A stretch of DNA of 64,000 nucleotides from Vespa crabro (GCF_910589235.1 NW_025813595.1:5022001-5086000), one strand, 5' to 3'. Counted from the first letter of the stretch, positions 14,760 through 30,642 are shown. Made by a program: numbers and translations. Notes: generated by a model from the sequence alone, not told the origin.

Positions 14760-15368
14760 TAATAATGACGATAATAACGATAATAGCATTAATAATATAT
14801 GTCATAATAACAATAATATCAATAATAACGATAATAACGATAATAATAATAACCATAATATCGATAATATCGATAATTATAATAATAATATTAACGATAA
14901 TTTCGGTCATAATATTAATACTAATAAAAATAATAACGATAATAACGGTAATAACTATTGTAATAATATCGATAATAACAATATTATTAATAATAATAAT
15001 AACGATAATTACGATAATTACGATAACAAAATTAATATTAATAAAGATAATAACAATATTAATGACTATATCGAAAACTATAATAATAATAATAGCAATA
15101 ATAACTATAATATCGATAATATCGATAATAATAAAAACGATAATAATGATAAGAATAAAAATAATATTTCGATAGTAACAATTATAACGACAATTACGAT
15201 AATAACGATAATAATAACAACGATAATGTCGATGATAATAATAACGATCATAACCCTAATGACGATAATAATAATAATAATAGCAATAATAACGATATTA
15301 ACGAAAATAGTAATAACAATAGTAACGAAAACAACGGTAATAACATTAATAATAATAATAATAATAAA
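14361..15368 (+). repeat. Gene-free satellite
   Basis: Degenerate AAT sequence with the (AAT)16 tract at 14,707-14,754. The last 100 bases belong to the family carrying the GAAAGTAAGTATAATAACGG tag. No gene. Confidence 0.6.
14707..14754 (+). repeat. Pure (AAT)16 microsatellite
   Basis: Sixteen uninterrupted AAT units. Confidence 0.85.
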
Positions 15369-15392
15369 GAAAGTAAGTATAATAACGGTGAC
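15369..15392 (+). repeat. Tag G, copy 1
   Basis: GAAAGTAAGTATAATAACGG followed by TGAC. It is preceded by an ATATTAACGAAAATAGTAAT segment also found before the copy at 48,430. Confidence 0.7.
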
Positions 15393-16596
15393 AACTAAAA
15401 TATTAATAACAAATATAACTATAATAACGTTTATAATAATAATATTATTAAAGATTATAACGGTAATAACGATGCTAACAATAATAGCGATAATAATAAC
15501 AACAACAGCAGTAATAATAATTATAATAACTATAGTTTATTTAAAATAATAACGATAATAACGATAATAATTATAATAACAATATTAACGATATTGACAA
15601 TGATAATAATAATAATAATAAAGGTAAAGACGATAAAAACGTATCTAACGTTAATAATAATAAAAGCAACAATTATGATAATAATAGAATTAATACTAAA
15701 TATATTAAGATTAATAACTATAATAATTATTATAAGGATAACAGTAGTAGTAAGAATAACAATAATAACAATAATAGCGATAATAAGGTTATTACCGATA
15801 ATAAGGATAATTATAATATTCATAATAATTATTACCGATAATAATAATAAAATTATTAACGTTATAATCGAAAATAATAATAATCATAATAACATTAATA
15901 ACAATAATGACAATAATAACAACATTAATGATAATTACGATTAAAATAATAATAACGAAAATAACGATAATAACGATATTAACGATTATAATAATAATAA
16001 TAATAAAGATAATAAAGATAATAAAGACATTAATAATAATGATAATATTAATAATAATAATTTTATTGTCGATAATAACGGTAATAGTAGTAGATATAAT
16101 ATCTTTATTATCAATAAAAACGATAACAATAATAATAATAATAACGGTTATTACGATATTAATGGTAATAATAAAAATAAAGATTATAAAGATAACAACT
16201 ATATTAACAATAATAACGATAATAATTATAATCATATTAATGATAGTAACAATAATAACGACAATAAAAGAATAATATTAAAAACGACAATAACAATAGC
16301 AACGATAAAGCAATAATATTAATAACGATATTAACGATAATATTATTAATAGTAATAAAAATTTTAACGCTAATATCGATAATATTAAAAATAACAATAA
16401 TAATAATAAGGATAATAAAGATAACAGAGATTATAATAACAACGTTTAAAAAGATAACAACGGCAATAATGTTAATAGCAAAAATAACGATAACAACTGT
16501 AATAAAAATAACAATATTAACGATATTAAAGAAAATAGTAATAACAATAATAACGATAACAACGATATTAACATTAATAATAACTATAATAAAAAC
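15393..16596 (+). repeat. Gene-free satellite
   Basis: Degenerate AAT sequence between two tag-G copies. No gene or named block. Confidence 0.55.
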
Positions 16597-16620
16597 GAAA
16601 GTAAGTATAATAACGGTGAC
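16597..16620 (+). repeat. Tag G, copy 2
   Basis: Same 24-base tag as at 15,369 (GAAAGTAAGTATAATAACGG then TGAC). The surrounding 16.4-16.9 kb also resembles 22.0-22.3 kb. Confidence 0.7.
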
Positions 16621-19600
16621 ATCGATAATAAAAATAAAAATAATAACGATAATGACGGTAAGAACGATAATAACAATAATAAAATTTATAATAATATCGA
16701 TAATCGCGATAATACCGATAATAACAATATTAATAGTAATGAGAATAAAGATAATATCAATAATAACGGTAATATCGATAATAATTATAACAAAAATAAT
16801 GAAGATAATAATAATCATCATAACGGTAATAAGGATAAAGACGATAACATCGATAATGATAATAATAATAATAACGATAATAATGATAATAACGATAGTA
16901 ATAATAATAATAACATCAAAAACAATGATAACGATAATAATAGTGAAAATAATGGCATTACAAGCAATAGTATCGATAATAACAATAATCACGATAATAA
17001 TTATAACAATAATATCAATAATAACGATAAGAAATATAATACTAATAACAATAATATCGATGACAAAGATAATAACGATAATTATAATAATTATATAGAG
17101 ATAATAAAGATTATAACGATAAGAACGAAGATAACTATAAAAAAGTAAATACCGGCAATTATAATAATAATAATAACGATAATTAAAATGACGATAATGA
17201 CGATAATAACGAAAATGACGATAATAACGATTATAATAATAAAGATAATAACGATAATAGTAATAATAATAATAATGATAATAACGATAATAAACAAAAT
17301 AATAATAATGATAATAAAGATAACAACAATATTAACGATAATAACGATAATAATAATAATAATATAACGATAATAAACATAATAATTGTAATACAGATTA
17401 TAACGATATTATCGAAAAAAATAATAAAGATATTAACGATAAAATAGATAATAATAATAACAAAATAAACGATAATATCGATAATAATAGTAAATATAAT
17501 GACAATAAAAACAAAAATAACGAAAATAACGTAAATAATATTAACGATAATATCGGAAATAGTAATAATACAAATATAGATAGAAACAAAAATAACGATA
17601 TTGAGGATAATAACGATAATAATGACAGCAATAATAGCGATTTTAAAGTTAAGAACGATAATAATAATAATATTAACAACAATAATAACATTATCAACGA
17701 TAATAATTATAAAGACGTTAATAATAATAATCATAATAAAGATATTAACGATAATAACAACAATAATAATTATAACAATAATAATAATAGTAACTGTAAG
17801 AACGATAATATCGATAAAAACGATAATAATAATAACGAAATTATCGATAATATCGATAATACCATCAACAATATTATTGATAATATCGATAATAAAATTA
17901 ATAATCATAACGATAATAGCGATAATAACGATAATAATGATAATAACGATAATGAAGATAATCACTATAATATCGATTATAACAATAATAATAATAACAA
18001 TAATGACGATAATAATAAAAATAATACCGATAATAACGATAATTACGATAATGACGATAATATTAATAACGATAATAACGTTAATAACGTAAATATAGGT
18101 AATAATAATAGTAATAATAACAAAAATAGCGATAATAAAGATAATGACGATAAAAATATTAACGATAATATCGACATTGTTAATAATAATAACAACGATA
18201 ATTAAGATAATAACGATAATAAAAGTAATAATAATAAAGATAATAACAATATTAACGATAATATTGATAATAATGATAATAACAATAATAACGATAATAA
18301 CGTAAATAATAATAACGATGATAACCATAATAGTAAAAATAATAATTACGATAAGAACGTAAAAAACGATAATAATAATAATAATAATAATAGCGATAAT
18401 AACGATATTAACGACAATAACGGTAATAATTATTAATAATATCGATAATTATTGTAGTAGTGATAAAAGTAATAATATCAAAAAAGATAAAATGACATTA
18501 AAAATAATACAAATAACGATTTTAGCGATAATAATGATAATGAAAATAATAATAATAGTAATAATAATAACGGCGATTACGATATAAACGATAATATTAA
18601 TAGTAATCATTACAAAAATAACAATAATAACGATAATAACGACAATAATCATAATAATGATGATAACAATAACAACAATTATAACGATAAGAATGATAAT
18701 AATTTATACGATAAAGTCGATAATATCGATATTAATATTAACAATATTAACGATGATATCGATATTAATGAAAAATAATAATAATAAAGACGATAATGAC
18801 GGTTTATAATGGTAATAATAGTAATAACAATATCGACAATAACGATAATAACGATAATTACAATAATAACGATTATAATAATAACGATAATAACGATAAA
18901 AATAATAATAATAATAACGATAATAACGATTATACGATTTATAACAATAACGATTATAACGGTAATAGTAATAATAATAACAACGCTAATGAAGATAAAA
19001 AGATAAAAATGAAAAAAACTATAATAACTACAATAACTATTCCAATAATAATAATAATAAGAATAATAACGATTATAACAATAAAAATAAAAAGAATAAT
19101 AACCACAATAATGATAATAACGATAATAATAATAGCAATAATAACGATTTTAACGTTAATAACTATAGTAATAATAACATTAATAACTGTAATAATTTTA
19201 TCAACGATAATAATAATAATGACATTAATAATAATAATCAAGTTAGATATATTAACGATAATAAAAACAGTAATAATTATAACAGTAATAATAATAATAA
19301 TAATAACGATAATATCGATAATAAAGATAATAATGATAATAACGGTAATGACGATAATAATAATAATAATAAAGATAATAACGTTAATTACGAGAATGAC
19401 GATAATATTAATAACGATAATAACGTTAATAACGTAAATAACGTTAAAAATAATAGTAATAATAACAATAATAACGATAATAATATTAACGAAAATATAG
19501 ATATTATTATCAATTATAACAACGATAAATACGATAATAACGATAATAAAATTTATAATAATTAAGATAATAACAATATTAACAATAATATCGATAATAA

Positions 19601-19684
19601 CAATAATAAAAATATCAATAGTAATAGTAATAATAACGATAATAACGATAATAATAATAATAATATTATCGTTAGTAAGAATAA
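16621..19684 (+). repeat. Gene-free satellite, partly related to 28.8-29.5 kb
   Basis: Near 17,693 the text TATCAACGATAATAAT followed by AATCATAATAAAGATATTAA parallels 29,219 and, less closely, 28,797. A module-L-like box, GAAGATAAAAAGATAAAA, is at 18,991. No gene-like feature. Confidence 0.55.
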
Positions 19685-19850
19685 TAATGTTAACGATGTT
19701 TATAATAGTAATAATAATAATGATTATAACGATAATAACGATAAAAATGATAATAACGATAATAACGATAATAGAAGAAACAATAATAACGATATTAACG
19801 AAAATATTAATAAAAATTGTAACGTTAACAACGATAATAAAAATAATAAT
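19685..19850 (+). repeat. Block F, copy 2
   Basis: AACGATGTTTATAATAGTAA near 19,691, then ATATTAACGAAAATATTAAT and GTAACGTTAACAACGATAAT, in the order seen at 14.2 and 29.8 kb. Confidence 0.65.
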
Positions 19851-21294
19851 AAAAATAGTAATAACGAATGTAAAGATAATAAGGATAGCAATAATAACAA
19901 TAATAGCGATAATATCGATTATAATAATACCGATAATATCGATAATAACGATAATATTAATAGAAATAATAACAATAATAACGATATTAAAGATAACGAT
20001 AATATTATTAACGATAATAATGACAATATTAATATTATTAATAACGATAATAAAGATAAAAAAGATAATAATAATAATATTAATAGAGAAAATAACGATA
20101 TTAACGATAATACCGATAATAACGATAATCATACTAAAGATAATAACGATAATAATAATGAAAATAATAACGCTAATAAAGTTAATATCTACAATAAAAA
20201 TAATAATAATAATATTAATAATAACGATAATAACGATAATATCGGTAATAATGATAGTAATTATAACAATAATAGGAATAATAACGATAATAATGATAAT
20301 AAAATATACGATTATAACGACAATAGTAATAATAATAATAACGATCTTAAAAATAATAACGATAATAATAATAATAACAATTATAATAAAAATAAAAACA
20401 ATCATTTCTATAATAACGATAATAATAGTGGTAATGTTAAGAATAATAACAACTATAACGATAATAATGATGATGACGATAACAATATTATTGATAATAA
20501 CGTCAATAGTAATATTAATAATATTAACGATAATATCGATATTAATGATAATAATAATAATAATAATAATTATAATAACGATAGTAACGATAATAACGAT
20601 AATACGAGAATAACTATAATAACGATAATTTCGATAGTAAGGAATATAGTAATAACAATAATAACGATATTAGTAGTAATATTAATAAAGATAATATCGA
20701 TATTTATGATAATAATTATATTAATAATAAAGATATTAACGATAGTAGCAATAATAACGATAATAATAATAAAAATATTAATGATAATATCGAAAATTTT
20801 AAAAATAGTAATAGCAATAATAATGATAATAGCGATAATATCGATAATAATAATAACGAAAATAACTGTAAGAATAATAATAAAATATCGATAGTAACAA
20901 TAATAACGACAATTAAGATAATAACGATAATAATAATAACGATAATCACGATGATAATAATAACGGTCATAACGGTAATAACGATAATAATAATAATAAT
21001 AATAATAGCAATAATAACGATATTAACGAAAATTGTAATGACATTAGTAACAAAACAACGATATTAACATTAATAATAATAATAATAATTAAAGTAAGTG
21101 TAATAACAGTGATAACTATAATATTAATAACAATAATAACGATAATAACGATAAAAACGTCAATAATAATAATAATAATAATGATAATAACGATATCAAT
21201 GGCATTAACGATAATAACTTTTATAAAAATTATCTTATTATGATAACAACAATAATAACAATGACTAACGACATCAATTATAAGAATATAACGT
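19851..21294 (+). repeat. Gene-free satellite with tag G and a module-N-like box
   Basis: GGTAATGTTAAGAATAAT at 20,430 is a diverged module-N box. A diverged tag G, TAAAGTAAGTGTAATAACAG then TGAT, is at 21,090-21,113. No gene. Confidence 0.55.
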
Positions 21295-21402
21295 TAATTT
21301 CGATATTAATAATAGAAATATTAAAGAAAATAACGATAGTAATAATAATAATAACGACATAAATAACAATAATAAATATAATAACGATATGGTATTAATG
21401 AT
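21295..21402 (+). repeat. Right half of the two-box module (M3)
   Basis: The internal box TAATTTCGATATTAATAA is at 21,295 and the right box CGATATGGTATTAATGAT at 21,385, 90 bp apart exactly as in complete copies. No left box lies about 390 bp upstream. Confidence 0.7.
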
Positions 21403-23439
21403 AAAAAAGATAATAGTAATAATAGTAATAACGATAATAACGACAATAACGACAATAAAAATTATCATAATAACGATAATAACAATAATAGAGATTGCGA
21501 CGGTAATAGAGACAGTAATAATAATTATAATAATAATAATAATTATAATAATAATAATAATAATAATATTAAAGATTACAACGAAAATAATGATAATAAT
21601 AGCTGTAATAATAACAAAGATAACGATAAAAATGGAAGTAAAAATAACAATATTAAGAATAATATATATAATAACGATACTAACGATAATAAAATAATTA
21701 GTAATAACTGTAATAACAATATTAAGGATCAAAACGATTTTTACAAGTATCATAATAAAGATAATAACGATAATATCGATAATAATAATAACAATATTAA
21801 CGAGAATAACGACAATAATAATAATAATAATAATAACCTTAATAACGATAATAACGCTAGTAAGTATAATAAAAGATATGATAATAACAAATTTAAGAAT
21901 AATTACTATAATTACAAAAATAACGATAATAATAATAATAATAATAACAATAATAACAACAATATTATTAATAACGATAATAACAATAATAATAATAAGG
22001 ATAATAAAGATAACGGAGATTATAATAATAACGATTAAAAATATAACAACGGCAATAATGATAATAGCAATAATAATGATAAAAACTGTGATAAAAATAA
22101 CAATATTAACGATATTAAAGAAATTAGTAATAACAATAATAACGTTAACAACGATAATAACATTAATTATAATAATAGTAAAAACGAAAATACGTATAAT
22201 AACGGTAACATCGATAATAATAATAAAAATTATAATGATAATAACGATGTAAATGATTCTAACGATAATAATAATAACTATAACGATAATAACGAATATG
22301 ATGTTTAGAATCATTATAATATTAACAATAATAAAAACAATAATGACAATCACGATAATGAAGATAATAGTAGTAGTAATAATAACAATATTAAGAATAA
22401 TAAATATAATAACGATAATAACAATAATAATAGTAGTAATAAAAAAAGTAATAACAATAATAACGATAAAAACTAATTTAACGATAATTCTAATGTTGAT
22501 AATTACGATAATATCGATAATAATATTAACTGTAATAACGATAATAAAGATTAAAGAGATAATATTAATTATAGTAATAATAACGATATTATAGATACTA
22601 AAGAAAAAATGATAATAATTATTATAACTATAATAACGGTAATAAATATAAAAATAATAGAAAAATTACAACAATATCAATAATAACGATAACAAATATA
22701 ATAACGATAATATCGATAATAATAAATAAGATAACATCAATAACATCGATAATAATGATAACAATATTAACGATATAATCGATCGTAATAACAACAATAT
22801 CGACGATAATATCTGTAATAATAATAACAATATCGACAATAATATCGATAATAATAATAACAATAATAACAATAATACCGATACTAACGATAATATCGTT
22901 AATAATAATAACGATATTAATGACAATAGCGTTAAAAACAATAACGATATAAACGATACTATTGACAATATTAAAGATAATAATGATAATAATTTTAAAA
23001 CGATAATAATTATCATAAGAATAATAGTAATAACGATAATAACTATAAAAGAATTAAAATAATAACGTTAATATAGATAATAATAATAAAATTAATAACG
23101 TTAATAACGATAATTAAGATAATAACGGTAATAATAATAAAATTAATAACGCTAATAACGATAATAAAGATAATAATATTATTAATAATACCGATAATAT
23201 CGATTATAATGGAAATAATAATAATAACAATATTGATAATAACGATAATAACGGTAATAACGATAATAATAATTGTAATAATATTAGTAATAATTCTAAT
23301 GATAATTAAAATTATAACGATAATAATAATAATAATAATAAAAATATTAAAATTATAATCACCAGAATAATAACAATAATACTGGTTATGATAAGAATAA
23401 TATTAATAATAATAACGAAACAATAATAATAATTATAAT

Positions 23440-23442
<3 letters not shown>
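21403..23442 (+). repeat. Gene-free satellite
   Basis: Degenerate AAT sequence. The 22.0-22.3 kb part resembles 16.4-16.9 kb and includes a diverged tag G at 22,186-22,209. A module-N box, GGTTATGATAAGAATAAT, is at 23,384. Confidence 0.6.

Positions 23443-23478
<36 letters not shown>
23443..23478 (+). repeat. Pure (AAT)12 microsatellite
   Basis: Twelve uninterrupted AAT units between the module-N boxes at 23,384 and 23,512. Confidence 0.8.
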
Positions 23479-23479
<1 letters not shown>

Positions 23480-26400
23480 TCATTAATACGCACAATAATA
23501 ACAATAATAACGGCTATGAGAAGAATAATATTAATAATAATAACGATAATATATCTAATAATGATAATAATACTAATAATTATAACGTTAATAACAATAA
23601 TATCGATAATAATATTATTAATAATAGCGGTAATAACGTTAATAGTAATAAGTATAAAATCGATAGTAATGATATTAATCAAAATATCCATAATAATAAT
23701 AATAAATTTAACAATACTAACGATAATAACAATAACAATAATAACAATTATAACGATTATTAATATAATAACGATAATAGTAAGAATAATAATAATATCG
23801 AAAATATGGTTAATTACGAAAATAACGGTAAAAATGATAATAACTATAATAACGACAATAATAATAATAATAATAAAGATAATAACGATAATGACGATAA
23901 TAGCGATTATAATAAAAACAAAATAAAGATAACAACGATATTAACAATAATAACATTAGTAACAATTATAGCGATAATAACAAAAATAACGATAATAACG
24001 ATAATAATAATATCACTAATAACAATAATATCGACAATAACGATAATTACGATAATACTAATAACAATTATAACGATAATAACGATAATAACAATAATAT
24101 TAGTAATAATAATAATATTGATAACAATAATAAGGATAATAGCATTAATAATAATAACAAAATTAACGATTATATTTATCATAAAGATAATGATAGTAAC
24201 GATAATAATAATTATAATAATAACTAATTACGATAATAATAATAGAAAGGATAATAATACTAATTATTATAACCATAATGACGATAATAATGATAATAGT
24301 AAAATTAATAACGATAATAACGAGTATAACGATAATAATAATAACAATAACATTGATAATAACGACAATAATCATAATAACTGTAATAATAATAACAAAA
24401 ATAACTATTAAAACGGTAATAACAATAATAATAATAACAATAATGACGATAATAACTGTAATAACGATAAAAATAATTATAATAATGACGATAATAACGG
24501 TAATAACGCGTAATAATAAATACAACAGTAACAATAGTAATAATAGCAATAATAACGATGGTAACGAAATGGAAGATAATGGTAATAACGAAATTAAGGA
24601 TAATAACGATAATAACGATTTAAATAATATAAATAATAATAATTATTATATTAATAATCAAAATAATAACGATAATAAATATAATAACGTTAATAATACA
24701 AGTAATAACAATAATATCATTATTAAGGTTAATAAAGGTAAGAACGATAATAATAATCATAATAATATCAATAATATTCATAACAATATTAACGAGAATA
24801 ACGGTAATGTCGATAACAATAATAACGATAATTACGATAATATCGATAATAATGTCAATAAAGATAAAAATAATAATAATAACAATAATAACAAAAATAA
24901 CGATAGTAATAATAGCGACAACAATAATAAAAGCGGTAATAATAATAACAATAATAACGATAATAGCGTTAACAATGATAACGATAATAAAGATAATATC
25001 GATAATAATAACAACAATATTAACGAAAGTAACCTTAATAATAATAATAGTAATAACGATAAAAACGATAATAACGATAATAAAGATAATAATACTAATG
25101 ATATTAACGATAATAGTAATAATTATAATAACGATAAGAACGACAATAAAGATAATAACGATTATAATAATAATAATAATAACGAAAATAAGGATAATAA
25201 CGATGACAACGAAAATAATAATAACAAAAATAAGGATAATCACGATGGCAACGATAATAATAATAACAATAATAATGATAATACGTTAATAATCGTAATA
25301 ATAATAACAATAATATCGATAAGAACTATATTTACGGTAAAAATAGTAACGATAATAACGTTAATATCGATAATAATAACAATATTAACGATAATAACGA
25401 TAAGAGGAATAATAGAAAGTGATAATAACGATAATATTGATAATAACGATACTAATAATACGATAATAACGACAAGACCAATAATAATAACAACGATAAC
25501 AACGATAATAATAATATTAACAATAATATCGATAACTACTATCATTCCAAGAAAGCAGTACTAACGATAATAACGATAATAACGGTAATAATTATAACAC
25601 TAATGATGATAATAACGATAATTACGATAATAATTATAATAACGATAATTATAACAATAATAACGATTGGAAAGATTATGAAGATAATAATAATAATAAT
25701 TATTACGACAATAATAATAAGAATAATAACGATAATAACGATATTAGCGATAATAATAAAAATAATAATAAAGATAATAACGATATTGACCATAATAACA
25801 ATAATTGTGATAATTACAATAATAATAAGAACAGCAATAACCATATTACCGATAATAACGATAATTACAATAACAATAACAACGATAAAAACGATAAGTA
25901 CAATTATAATAATGACGATAATAACGAAAAAAGTAATAATAATTATGACGATAAAAACGATAATAAGAATAATAATAATAACAAAAATAAACATAATTAA
26001 GATATCAAAAATAGTAATTGTAGTAATAAAAACAATACTAACAATACTAATTTAATAACGATAATAATAATAATAATAACAATTATAACGAAATTGAGGG
26101 TAATGGCGATAATAATAATAACGATAATAACGGTAATAGAAATTATAATAATAACGATAATAACGATAAGAACGATAATAACAATAATAATAATATTGAT
26201 AACAAAGATAATATCGACATTAACGCTAATAGCGATAATAATAAAACCATTATTGACGAAAATAAAGATAATAAAGATAATTACGATAATATTAAGAATA
26301 ATAACAGCAAAAATATCTATAATAACGATAATAACGACAATAACGATAATAACAATAATAATAATAGTATTAATAACGATGATAACGGAATTAACTATAT

Positions 26401-26709
26401 AATAATGTTAATAATAATAGTAATAATCACAAAAATAACGATATTAACGATAACAGTAGTAGTAATACTAACAATAATAACAATACAATCGATAATGAGG
26501 TTAACGGTATTAATAATAACGATAATAATTACAATAATAATAACAATACTAACAATAAAAACGATAATAATAATAGTAATAGTAATAATAATAGCAATAA
26601 TAACGATAATAAAGATAATTATAATAACAATAATAAAGATAATAACGATAATAGCGATTACAATAATAACAATAATAACGTTAAAACGAAAATTACGATA
26701 ATTTTGATA
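23479..26709 (+). repeat. Gene-free satellite
   Basis: Degenerate AAT sequence starting with a module-N box, GGCTATGAGAAGAATAAT, at 23,512. A long Asn/Asp-rich open frame is readable across about 24.3-25.3 kb, but it is only the AAT phase and has no domain or codon signature. No named block beyond this. Confidence 0.6.
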
Positions 26710-27250
26710 ATAACAATAATAATGATAACGATAATAACGAAATAGTAATCATAATAATTACGATTATAAAAATAATATCGATCTTAATAATAATTATAAT
26801 AATTAATATAGTAACGATATAAACGATAAGAACAATAATATTAATAAAAACAATAAAGATAACAATGATAATAATAATAATAATAATAATAACAATAACA
26901 AGGATAATAACAATAATAATAATAAAAGACTATAATAATGATTATAAAGATAATGATAATAAAGATAATAAATATAATAATAAAAAAAATAATAACGATA
27001 ATAATGATACAAAAGATAATAATAATAATATCAATTAACATAATAACGATTATAACGATAATAATAATAACATAAATGACGATAATAACGATTATAACGA
27101 TAATAATAATACTAATAATAACAATAATAACAGCAAGAACGATAAAAAATATAATAACATTCATAACGATAAAAACGATAATAACGAAAATAACGATAAT
27201 AATAATAACAATAATAACAATAATAACCATAATAACGATTTTATAGTAAT
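26710..27250 (+). repeat. Diverged copy of 59,620-60,060
   Basis: AATTAATATA is at 26,801 and 59,710 (offset 32,909), each followed by a related GATATAAACGATAA/GATATAAATGATAA segment. GATAAAAAATATAATAACAT is at 27,141 and 60,019 (offset 32,878). The match runs across position 59,836, the right edge of the 4.7-kb duplication, so it shows that edge is ancestral. Confidence 0.75.
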
Positions 27251-28832
27251 ATAAATAAAGATAAAATCGATAATAAGGACAATAATAATAGTAATACTAA
27301 CGATAATAACGATAATATCGATAATAATTATAACGAAAATAACGACAATAATAATATTAATATTAACGATAATTAGAATAATAATAATTACATCGATAAT
27401 AATAATAATAATTATATCGATAATAAGGGTAATTATGAATATGGCAGTAATAACGATAAATTATATAAAAGACAATAATAATAATAATAAAAACGATAAT
27501 AACGATAATAATAATAATAATAATAATAATAAAGAAAGTTTCGGTATTAACGGTAATAACGATAATAATAATAACAATAATGACGATAATAAAAATAATA
27601 TTGATAATAACAATAATTATAATTATAATAATAATAATAAAAACGATAATAACAGTAATAATAATAACGATAATAAAGAAAATAAAGATATAACTATAAT
27701 AATAATAACAATTATAAAGATAGTAACAATAATATCGATATTAGCGATAACTATAATTACTATGATTACGATAATAACAATGGTAATAATGAACAAAATA
27801 TCGAAAACAACGATAATAACGATATTAATAGTAATAAAAATGAAGTAATATCGGTAAAGTGGATAGTAATAATAATAATATATACGATAATAACGATAAT
27901 AACGATAATAATAATAATAATAATAACTATAATATCGTTAATAGTAACAACTATAAATTCGATAATAATGGTATTAATGAAAATAACGAGAATAATAATA
28001 ATAAATATAACAATAAAAACGATAATAACAATATTAATATTGACATTAATAACGATAATTACGATAATAACGATAGTAATAAAGACTATAATAACGGTAA
28101 AAAAGATGATGACGATAATAATAATAACAATAATAACGACAAAAATAATAATAATAATAATAACGATACTAACGATAATAGTAAATATAACAATTATAAC
28201 GATAATAATAGTAATGACCATAATAATAATAACGACAATTACGATAATATCGGTAATAATATTAACATTATTAACATTCATAACGATAACAGTAATAATA
28301 ATAATAACATGTATAACGATAAAAATGATAATAATTTTAATAACGATAATAACAATAACAACGAAAATAACGATAATATTAATAATTATTATAAAAATAA
28401 TAATAAGGATTATAACGATCATAACGATAATAATACTAGTATCAGTAACAATAATAATAAATATAATAACGATATTGAGGATACAAACGATATTAGAGAC
28501 AATAGCAATAATAAAATTAATAATAATAACTATAATAACGATAATAACAATAATAATAAGAACATTAATAGCGATAATAACGATAATAAAATTAATAATA
28601 ATAATAATGGCGATATTATAGTTATTAAAGATAATAATATGAACGATAATAACGACAATAGTAATTATAACAATAACGATAATAATGATAATAACGATAA
28701 TAGCGATTGTAATGACAATAAAGACAGTAATAAGAATAATAATAATAATAATAACGATAATAATAATAATATTAATAACGATAATTACATTAACAACGAT
28801 AATAGTAATAATGACGTTAATAGTAATAATCA
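27251..28832 (+). repeat. Gene-free satellite
   Basis: Degenerate AAT sequence. ACTATAAATTCGATAATAAT at 27,950 matches 39,486 and 45,930. The Asn/Asp-rich open frame over 27.9-29.2 kb is a phase effect with no domain. Confidence 0.6.
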
Positions 28833-29132
28833 TAATAAAGATATTAGCGATAATATCAACAATAATAATAATAATAGTAACCATAATAAAGATAATAAAA
28901 ATAATAACTATAATATCGAAAATAACAATGAAAATAATAGTAATAATGGATATATTAAAGTTAGTAAGGATAATGACGATTATAATATTAATAATAATAA
29001 CGATAAATACGATAATAGCGACAATATTATTAGTAATATTAACGTTAATAGGTATAATTACTATATTAAAGTTAATGGTAATAACAATAATAACGATAAA
29101 AACGATATTAACGGTAATAACAAAAATAATAA
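28833..29132 (+). repeat. Full copy of the block seen truncated at window start
   Basis: Aligns without an indel to 1-300 at offset 28,832 over most of its length. Landmarks are at 28,954 and 29,013. It shows what the window-edge copy looks like when its left context is present. Confidence 0.8.
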
Positions 29133-29776
29133 TGATAATAAGGATAATAATAATAGCAATAATAACGATTTTTAATGTTAAGAATGGTAATAATAATAAC
29201 ATTTATAACCATTATAACATTATCAACGATAATAATAATAATGACGATAATAATAATAATCATAATAAAGATATTAACAATAAATTCAACAATAATAATT
29301 CTAAAAATAATAATAATAATAATAATAGTAACCATAAGAACGATAATATCGATAATAACGATTATAATAATAACGATAGTAACGATAATAAAGATAAAGA
29401 CGATAATAATATTAACGATAATATCGACATTATTGATTATATTAACAACGATAATTTTGATAATAACTAAAATAAAATTAATAACAATAACGATAATAAC
29501 AATATTAACGATAATATTTATAATAACGATAATAACAAAAAAAATAGTATGAATAATTACATTAATAACAATAATAGGCATGAAAAAGGTTTTAACGAAA
29601 ATAATAATAACGATAATAACAATAATATTGATAATATTAATATCAATATTTACGATAATTTCAATATTATTAATTGTAATAATAACAATAGTAACGATCA
29701 TAAAGATATTAGCGACTATAATAATAACGATAATACCGATATTAATAATATTAAGATTAATGTTACTAACAATAAT

Positions 29777-29940
29777 AATGATAACGATGTTTTTTATAGT
29801 AATAATAATAACGAATATAACGTTACTAACGATATTAATGATAATAACGATAATAACGATAATAAAAGGAACAGTAACAACGATATTAACGAAAACATTA
29901 ATGACAATTGTAACGTTAACAACGATAATAAAAATAATAA
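29777..29940 (+). repeat. Block F, copy 3
   Basis: AACGATGTTTTTTATAGTAA near 29,783 with a run of six T, then AGGAACAGTAACAACGATAT and GTAACGTTAACAACGATAAT. Same order as at 14.2 and 19.7 kb, and AAAAGGAACA is shared with the 14.2-kb copy. Confidence 0.65.
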
Positions 29941-30214
29941 TAATAATAATAACGATAGTAGAGATAATAACAATAACAATAATTACAATAAAAGTGATAA
30001 TAACGATTATAATAATAATATTAACGTTAATATCAGTCATAATATTAATAGTAATTACATTAAAAACGACAATAACGATAATAAAGATAATAACAATAAT
30101 AATAATAATAATATTAATATCAATAATGACAATAATAACGTTAGTAACGATAATAACGATAATAAAAATAATAACCATAATAACGATAATAATAACATTA
30201 ATACTAATTACAAT

Positions 30215-30241
30215 AATAACGATAATAACGATAATAACGAT
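30215..30241 (+). repeat. Pure (AATAACGAT)3
   Basis: Three uninterrupted 9-bp units, one of the clearest displays of the higher-order 9-mer. Confidence 0.85.
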
Positions 30242-30618
30242 AATAATTAAAATAATATTAAAGATAGTAACGATAGTAGAGACAGTAAAATAATAATATT
30301 AATAACAATTATAACAATAACAACGATAATAGCAATAAAAATTATAACGATATTAAAGATAATGTCGTTAAAAATAATAACAATATTACCGATAATATCG
30401 ATAATAATAATAAAAACAATAATAATAATAAGGATAATAAAGATAATAGCGATTATAATAATAACGATTAAATAGATAACAACGACAATAATGATAATTG
30501 CAATAATAACGAAAATAATGGTAATAAAAATAACAAAAATGACGATAATAAAGAAAATAGTAATAACAATAATAACGATAACAACGATAATAACCTTAAT
30601 AATATTAATAATAATATC

Positions 30619-30642
30619 GAAAGTAGGTATAATAACGTTGCC
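30619..30642 (+). repeat. Tag G, diverged copy
   Basis: GAAAGTAGGTATAATAACGT then TGCC, with three or so changes from the 15,369 copy. A further diverged copy follows 207 bp downstream. Confidence 0.6.
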
